NCBI GenBank assembly: GCA_027452005.1
Contig: DAIDHF010000004.1
Coordinates: 1 to 64,000, forward strand
DNA length: 64,000 bases
From: Acidimicrobiales bacterium
GTDB taxonomy: Bacteria > Actinomycetota > Acidimicrobiia > Acidimicrobiales > JAKAVM01
Direction of reading: 5' to 3'
The notes under the pieces were generated by a model. The model made no database searches. It saw only the letters and a program-made list of their open reading frames with translations, and was not told where the DNA came from. Positions 58,332-64,000 of the stretch are shown here, piece after piece (positions within the stretch are counted from its first letter, which is position 1; each line of letters begins with the position of its first letter). Both the position numbers and the translations under genes were made by a program.

Positions 58332-58832
58332 TTGTCGAACATCGAGAGTATAGGCGCTAGTTCATTTGACCAAGCTCGATTTAGGGAAGTTTTAGGGCAC
58401 TTTGCTTCCGGGATAACCATAGTTACGACCCACGACTCTTTAGGGCCTAGCGGGTTTACGTGCCAGTCGTTTATGTCTTTGTCCCTTGATCCAGCCCTCG
58501 TAGCAATTGCCCCATCAAAAACCTCTGATACCTGGCCAAGGTTGCAAGCCGCCAAGTGTGGGTGCATAAACGTATTAGGGGAGAGTCACGAGTCTTTAGC
58601 CCGAAATTTTGCTGGCAAAGGTGAGAACAAGTTTGACGGGGTCGGATACCGAAGCGGCTCCAATGGGGCCCCAATCCTTGACGGTGCTCTGGCCTATTTA
58701 GAGTGTTGCGTACAAGACGTGTACGAGGCCGGTGACCACTACCTGGTAACTCTTGCCGTTTCAGACCTCGGGACGGAGGGCGGGGATCCAATTATCTTTT
58801 ATAGAGGTGGATTTGGTTATTTCCGTGCATAG
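58332..58832 (+). CDS. Flavin reductase family protein (HsaB-like)
   Basis: FREVLGHFASGITIVTTHDSLGPSGFTCQSFMSLSLDPALVAIAPSKTSDTWPRLQ. Confidence 0.88.
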   Translation: MSNIESIGASSFDQARFREVLGHFASGITIVTTHDSLGPSGFTCQSFMSLSLDPALVAIAPSKTSDTWPRLQAAKCGCINVLGESHESLARNFAGKGENKFDGVGYRSGSNGAPILDGALAYLECCVQDVYEAGDHYLVTLAVSDLGTEGGDPIIFYRGGFGYFRA

Positions 58833-59355
58833 TATTGCCCAGGTTGCTGGTGCCAAGTTGGTAAATCTAAAAACAAACCTTGATCTTCGCGGGAGTTTTA
58901 CTGAAACCTACAGGCAGGAGTGGTTCCCCGAATTACCCCCGATGATTCAGTCTAACCGGTCTGATAAGGTTGCTAACTGTGTGGTCGGGCTACACTACCA
59001 TCTTTTCCAGGCCGACTATTGGTACGTGGTTGCCGGGCGTGCCCGGATTGTGCTTTATGATCTCCGGGTAGGATCACCTACTGAAAAGGGCCTCTGGTCT
59101 CAGGATGTATCCGGAGACGATTCAATAGGGATATACGTTCCTCCTGGAGTAGGACACGGGTTTTCATCTTTGACCGATTTGACGTTGTACTACCAAGTCG
59201 ATTCCTACTACAACCCAGAAGATGAGCTTGGGGTTTTGTGGAATGATCCAGATCTCGGGATTGATTGGGGGCTAGTAGATCCAGTTATCTCGGAGCGAGA
59301 TAGCAAGTGTAAGTTATTCTCACAGCTAACAAGGGACGAGCTTCCCCGCTTTTAG
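58807..59355 (+). CDS. dTDP-4-dehydrorhamnose 3,5-epimerase family protein (RmlC-like)
   Basis: NLDLRGSFTETYRQEW; GLHYHLFQADYWYVVAGRARIVLYDLRVGSPT; YVPPGVGHGFSSL; GTG at 58807 overlaps upstream gene end. Confidence 0.85.
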   Translation: MDLVISVHSIAQVAGAKLVNLKTNLDLRGSFTETYRQEWFPELPPMIQSNRSDKVANCVVGLHYHLFQADYWYVVAGRARIVLYDLRVGSPTEKGLWSQDVSGDDSIGIYVPPGVGHGFSSLTDLTLYYQVDSYYNPEDELGVLWNDPDLGIDWGLVDPVISERDSKCKLFSQLTRDELPRF

Positions 59356-62300
59356 CCTTGGGCAATTCCCACAAAGTTTACAGGAGCATTTTCATTTGGG
59401 GGAACAGAGATCTCGCCGGGAGTCGAAAAGACGTCTGCATCACCAAAAGACTCTATAATCCCAGTCTGGGTAACTTCCCAGTACCCCTGTCCCGATGGGG
59501 TGGCAGCTATCCCCACGACTGGCGACATTAGGGTCATAGCCCCGGTTGACCCAAAAAATCCGGCGTCGCCAAAGGCAAACACGCCACCATCTGATGCCAC
59601 CAGCCAGTACCCGTGTCCCGATGGGGTGGCAGCTATCCCCACGACTGGCGATGCCAAGGTCATAGCCCCGGTTGACCCAAAGAATCCGGCGTCGCCAAAG
59701 CTTTCAACATAGCCACCTGACGAGGTCTCCCAAGAGCCAATACCGGCAGCCTCTAGGGTAGTTGCCACGACTTGTTGTCCGAAAAGGTCTCCGGCACTTT
59801 GAGAAAGCAGGGGGGCTGACCCGTAGGTTAGTTGCGACCCGTTCGAGCTACCTAGAATAAGCCCTTGGCTAAGAGGAATTGGCCCGATAATAATCGACAG
59901 GTTTACCTGACCTGTCTTTGGTTGGTTAGAGGAATCAGCGGCCGTGACCGTTACGTTGTAGGTTCCCCCGGCGAGTGGGACCCCGGATATAAGGCCGCCT
60001 TGAGAGAGACCTAATCCCGGAGGAAGGGTTCCAGTGGTAATTGACCATACATAGGGGGTGCTACCACCCTGGGCCTCTAGCTTTACCGAATACTGGGCAC
60101 CCACAATTGCTCCCGGTAACGACGAAGTGAGAGTAGAAAAGCTAGTCGGTGTTACCGAAGGTGCGATAGTTATTGTGAACCACCCGGTGGCTACTAGGGC
60201 TAAAGTTGCCGTGTCGGTTACCTCAAGTTCAATATTTTGAGTTCCCGAGGCCGTGGGAGTACCAGATATAGTTCCCGTTGAACTCGCAACCACCGACGTA
60301 GCTCCAGTTTGAGGCGATACGGTAAGTCCTGAAGGGAGGGTTCCAGTGGTAATTGACCATGTGTACAAACCAGTACCTCCCGAGGCTGACAACATCGCGC
60401 TATAGGGTACCCCGACCTGGCCTTCTGGAAGAGACACGGTTGTTATTACCAAATTTGGTTGTTCTGCCACCGTGATGGTTATGTTTGTTGAGTACGTGTT
60501 GCCTTGGTCATCGGTCGCCGTTACGGTGATGCCATAAACCCCGGTCACATCGGGGGTCCCTGAGATCTGACCAGAACTAGAAAGAACCAGTCCTCCTGGC
60601 AGGCTTGAACCGGTTGAGAAACTTATGGTCCCGATTCCACCGGAGCCACTAAGAGATGCCGAGTAGGCAACCCCTAAAGTTCCCTGGTTGAGAGTAGTTG
60701 TATTTATGGCCAAACCCGTTGGATCACTAGAGATGACAGCGTCGCCTATTGAGTCACTGGCTCCACAAAACGCACTTGTCGGACAACTCACGGCCTCTAA
60801 AGAGAGCGTTCCTGATCCGTCAATCAGGACCGGCGACCGCCATGAACCACTGTTGAATTCCACAAAGTATCCCTTTGAGTCTACTGCCCCACAAAATACT
60901 GTACTCGGACACGATACTGAAGTAAGAGAGCTTCCAGGATCGATAGTCGTGGGCGACCACGATAACCCGCTGTAGGTGTACTCACTCCCGTTGGTCGCCG
61001 TGGCCACGCAAAAGCTGGTCGAGGTACAGGAAATCGAGGTCAAGTCGACTCCGCTTGCCACGGTTAGTTCACTCCAGGCCCCGGTTGAATAGACGTAGGA
61101 GTCCCCGTTGGTAGCCGTGGCCACGCAAAAGCTGGTCGAGGTACAGGAAATCGAGGTCAAGTCGACTCCGGCCGAAATGAGCGTAGCCGACGACCACGAT
61201 CCTGAGTATGTGTACTCGTGTCCGGTCGCATCAACCCCAACGCACTGGGAACTTGACGCAATGCAGTCGATAGAGTCGACAGCGGTTCCCGAGGCGGTCA
61301 AGGTGGTCGCCGTCGACCAGGTCGTACCACTGTAGATGAATGCGAGTCCTTGTGAAGTGCCGGCTGCACACAGAGTTGAAGAAGCGCATGATAGTCCGGT
61401 TACGGGACTTGACGATAGCGAGCTAGGAATGTGCCAGAAGCTCGACGTGGTTACATGGGACTCCAAGTTCTGTGTTTTGGCGCTGAAAGCAGAAAGCTCA
61501 TGGTTGGTTGACGAACTAGCTTGGGTCGAACTAAAGCTCAAGAGCCACTCATTTGAGTTATTGTCGGCCGCTACACACCCGTTGAACTGAGAGCATGAAA
61601 AGGCCGTGATTTGAGTGTTACCAGAAAGCTGTCCAGCAACCCACGAGCCCGATAAGGCACTGTCATTAGCAAATACCCGACCTCGACTGTCGGCTAAAAC
61701 GCATGAACCTTGGGAGGTGCATCCCCCGGCAATCAGGGGAGTCTGTGAATCAATCCCCGCTACGGTCCACGCTGAGGCGCCGCCGGTGGGGTTGGTTGAG
61801 GAGATCACATTGCCATATGAGTCGCCAATAAGGCACAAGGTGGTCGAGCCACACGTCACGAACTCGGGTTGATTGGCCCCGTCTAGGTTGAACTTAGACC
61901 AGCCCACAGGCGACTGGCTGGTCGGGTCGGTGCTTTCTAAAACGTTCCCTTCGTCGTCTATTGCAATGCAAAGTAGCGTGCTCGGGCAGCTAACCGAGAC
62001 TATTGAGTGGCCAGGATCCGCGTAGATTGAACTCCAAGCCGAGGCAGCTCCAATGGGGTCTGAAGAAACAAGAATATTGCCCCGCTGGTCGCCAGCTACG
62101 CACAACGTCGAATTCGGGCACGAAACCGAGTTGATCGGGGTAGAAAGGTCTATGTCATATATGTTGTAAGAACTAGCCCCCTGGGTAGGATTTTCACTAA
62201 AAAGTACGTCGCCGGTTGAATCGACACCTACGCACAGCTGGCTAGAAGGACATGCAATAGAGTTGACCGTCGACTCGGTTTGAGTTGAGGCGTACCCCAG

Positions 62301-63611
62301 TGTTCCCTGGGACCATGAGGGCGACGTGGTATTTACTTGGGACCCCGTGGCAAGGTCAGGGCCAGAGCTCGCAACACAATTGCCTGGACTTGAGCACGCA
62401 ATTGAAGATACCGGACTTGTCCTGTCAAGCCCGACTTGTGACCACTGCGAGGCCTGTTGAGAGTTTGTGTTCAGGTCTTCTTCGATCACGCCCTGGTTGT
62501 CCACCAAAAAGCATGAACTTTCTGTGGGACAGCTAACTGAGCTAGCCCCGAGGTCATTTGTTGGACTCTGTACCCAAGATGATGAACCAGGATCTGTAGG
62601 CAAGTCAGTGTTGACTAGGGATTTTCCCTGGGTGCTAACCGCAACGCACTCATTAGAAGTAGGGCACGTAACAGAGGAAATATTTGTCGACGATGCTATT
62701 CGAATCGTCGACCAGCTTCCGGCTCCGTTGCCCGGATTGGTGGATACCAGTAGATTGCCGTACACATCTGAGGCAACACACGAGTAAAAAGGTGATTGGG
62801 CGACACACGCGAGCGATGTAAGCTGACTCCCTCCGTCAATATTGTAGGAAGTCCACTTGGGGGATCTATCGAAGGGGTTCTGACTAAAGAGAAAGTTTCC
62901 GGACTGGTCAACTGCACCACACCAGGTGCTACTTGGACACGAGAGCCCAGTAAGGCCTACTCGGACCGGGGGGTTAGCCGACGTTTGATCTATCTCGGTA
63001 ATATCCCAGGTTGGAGTGGACGTGAACGCGTTTGAACTAAAAAGAAAGTTACCCGCCGAGTCGACGGCTCCGCACAGGACACTAGAGATGCAGCCAACCA
63101 AGTTTACACTGTTTGGCGTATCGACTTGACTTGCAGTCCACGAACTCTGGCCACTAGATGGAGCGATAGGCAGAGTGCTTGACGTGTACGTCCAACCGTT
63201 CTTGCCAGTGGCTATGCACGAGGTTATATTTGGGCACGATATTGAGAAAATTGACGAGCCTGATGGCGAGCTGTATTCCGCATCCCATTCCTGTGAGGTC
63301 GTCCAGGCAGAGTTCATCTCCAATATCCTTCCGTGACTGTCCCCGGCAACACAGAGTCCAATGGATGGACAGGCAATTGTGTCAATCCCAACTGCCGATA
63401 TCCCGGTACCGGGTGAAAATATCTCTTGAGGCCCGGAGATGGTTGCCGGGAAGTTAGCTGGAAACCCACTTGGAATACTGGTTGGTGCTGTCTTGGGTGA
63501 GCCGTCAGGGGCAAGAGTCGAGGCTCTGGCCCCAGTGACGTTCAATCCAAACACGCACTCGATTATCAAAACAGGAACGATCCAGATTCGAGTGAGTCTA
63601 GATTTTCTCAC
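59352..63611 (-). CDS. Large secreted repeat protein: about 20 SxSC-x(5-7)-C propeller-like repeats, putative Ig (He_PIG-like) domains, C-terminal GYW repeats
   Basis: 1419 aa; signal-like MRKSRLTRIWIVPVLIIECVFGLNVTGARAS; SISCPNITSCIATG etc.; Ig-like GTISGTPTASGTQNIELEVTD; C-terminal GYWLVASDGGVFAFGDAGFFGSTGAMTL. Confidence 0.87.
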   Translation of the reverse strand: MRKSRLTRIWIVPVLIIECVFGLNVTGARASTLAPDGSPKTAPTSIPSGFPANFPATISGPQEIFSPGTGISAVGIDTIACPSIGLCVAGDSHGRILEMNSAWTTSQEWDAEYSSPSGSSIFSISCPNITSCIATGKNGWTYTSSTLPIAPSSGQSSWTASQVDTPNSVNLVGCISSVLCGAVDSAGNFLFSSNAFTSTPTWDITEIDQTSANPPVRVGLTGLSCPSSTWCGAVDQSGNFLFSQNPFDRSPKWTSYNIDGGSQLTSLACVAQSPFYSCVASDVYGNLLVSTNPGNGAGSWSTIRIASSTNISSVTCPTSNECVAVSTQGKSLVNTDLPTDPGSSSWVQSPTNDLGASSVSCPTESSCFLVDNQGVIEEDLNTNSQQASQWSQVGLDRTSPVSSIACSSPGNCVASSGPDLATGSQVNTTSPSWSQGTLGYASTQTESTVNSIACPSSQLCVGVDSTGDVLFSENPTQGASSYNIYDIDLSTPINSVSCPNSTLCVAGDQRGNILVSSDPIGAASAWSSIYADPGHSIVSVSCPSTLLCIAIDDEGNVLESTDPTSQSPVGWSKFNLDGANQPEFVTCGSTTLCLIGDSYGNVISSTNPTGGASAWTVAGIDSQTPLIAGGCTSQGSCVLADSRGRVFANDSALSGSWVAGQLSGNTQITAFSCSQFNGCVAADNNSNEWLLSFSSTQASSSTNHELSAFSAKTQNLESHVTTSSFWHIPSSLSSSPVTGLSCASSTLCAAGTSQGLAFIYSGTTWSTATTLTASGTAVDSIDCIASSSQCVGVDATGHEYTYSGSWSSATLISAGVDLTSISCTSTSFCVATATNGDSYVYSTGAWSELTVASGVDLTSISCTSTSFCVATATNGSEYTYSGLSWSPTTIDPGSSLTSVSCPSTVFCGAVDSKGYFVEFNSGSWRSPVLIDGSGTLSLEAVSCPTSAFCGASDSIGDAVISSDPTGLAINTTTLNQGTLGVAYSASLSGSGGIGTISFSTGSSLPGGLVLSSSGQISGTPDVTGVYGITVTATDDQGNTYSTNITITVAEQPNLVITTVSLPEGQVGVPYSAMLSASGGTGLYTWSITTGTLPSGLTVSPQTGATSVVASSTGTISGTPTASGTQNIELEVTDTATLALVATGWFTITIAPSVTPTSFSTLTSSLPGAIVGAQYSVKLEAQGGSTPYVWSITTGTLPPGLGLSQGGLISGVPLAGGTYNVTVTAADSSNQPKTGQVNLSIIIGPIPLSQGLILGSSNGSQLTYGSAPLLSQSAGDLFGQQVVATTLEAAGIGSWETSSGGYVESFGDAGFFGSTGAMTLASPVVGIAATPSGHGYWLVASDGGVFAFGDAGFFGSTGAMTLMSPVVGIAATPSGQGYWEVTQTGIIESFGDADVFSTPGEISVPPNENAPVNFVGIAQG
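59503..59754 (-). repeat. Near-identical 126-bp (42-aa) tandem units in GYW array
   Basis: ggcagctatccccacgactggcga... at 59503 and 59629, with gtcatagccccggttgacccaaaRaatccggcgtcgccaaag in both. Confidence 0.85.
60990..61223 (-). repeat. Near-identical 117-bp (39-aa) tandem units in the Cys-repeat array
   Basis: gccgtggccacgcaaaagctggtcgaggtacaggaaatcgaggtcaagtcgactccg present in full in both units; units start at 60990 and 61107. Confidence 0.85.
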
Positions 63612-63705
63612 GCTGCAACCGATCTAATTCGCATCTTTGTAATCCTATAAATTCTCGATGAAAGCAGTGTGAGGCCTAAATGTAAGGACCCTCATTCGCT
63701 GGCAC

Positions 63706-63996
63706 CTAGGCTTTTAGTTGGCCATCAGGAGAGTCCTGCCCAAGAGTCCTGATTATAAATGCCAAAACCCGGGCCTCATCTCTCCAGGCGTCATAGCGCC
63801 CAGATGGGCCTCCGTGCCCAGCACCCATCTCAGTCTTGAGGAACACGGTTGTCTCTGGAGAGAGATATCGAATTTTTGCCACCCACTTGGCTGGTTCCCA
63901 GTAAGACACCCTGGGATCGTTTAGCCCAGCCGTGGCCAAGATGGGCGGGAGAATACGACCAGCGACCACGTTGTCATAGGGGCAGTAGGACTTCAT
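63706..63996 (-). CDS. Prolyl oligopeptidase family (oligopeptidase B-like) C-terminus, truncated by window end
   Basis: MKSYCPYDNVVAGRILPPILATAGLNDPRVSYWEPAKWVAKIR; HGGPSGRYDAWRDEARVLAFII. Confidence 0.85.
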   Translation of the reverse strand: MKSYCPYDNVVAGRILPPILATAGLNDPRVSYWEPAKWVAKIRYLSPETTVFLKTEMGAGHGGPSGRYDAWRDEARVLAFIIRTLGQDSPDGQLKA

Positions 63997-64000
63997 GTAC

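Noticed and set aside
1-64000. tRNA, rRNA, prophage, retron, or defence-system genes
   Set aside because: None visible: no tRNA-like cloverleaf noticed in intergenic gaps, and no reverse transcriptase, nuclease-helicase or phage structural ORF in the track.

Overview
The 64 kb window is almost fully coding (about 50 CDS) and looks like chromosome from a high-GC actinobacterium, probably class Acidimicrobiia. I infer that from protein style, GYW(L/E)VASDGG repeat proteins and a GWWLASDGYWYPPE tail; there is no rRNA to confirm it. Main content: (1) an igr/Chs-like steroid side-chain degradation locus (about 1-9.3 kb): several acyl-CoA dehydrogenases (ACADs), a KstR-like TetR, MaoC hydratases, DUF35 protein and Ltp2-like aldolase. 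A FadD17-like ligase follows near 17.4 kb and a second ACAD/DUF35/Ltp set lies at 28-32 kb. (2) Three very large secreted repeat proteins (9.5-14.4, 14.4-17.3 and 59.4-63.6 kb) sharing SxSC-x(5-7)-C propeller-like repeats and a C-terminal 42-aa repeat array. (3) A cluster with three late ethylmalonyl-CoA-pathway-like enzymes (48.4-55.2 kb). (4) Two c-di-GMP proteins, an orphan PilT ATPase, an endoglycoceramidase-like lipoprotein, and housekeeping genes (def, lgt, UbiB-family). (5) A small relic patch (20.16-20.76 kb): a degenerate vapBC pair behind an almost perfect 27-bp operator, next to a possible integrase tail. (6) An inverted pair of unannotated intergenic repeats (26.53-26.74 and 55.23-55.29 kb) that may be transposon-end or omega-RNA remnants. 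No CRISPR array, tRNA, rRNA, intact transposase or recognisable defence system was seen. The best novelty candidates are the three-paralogue propeller/GYW family, the domain-deleted vapBC, and the intergenic repeat pair. All functional calls are by eye, without database searches.
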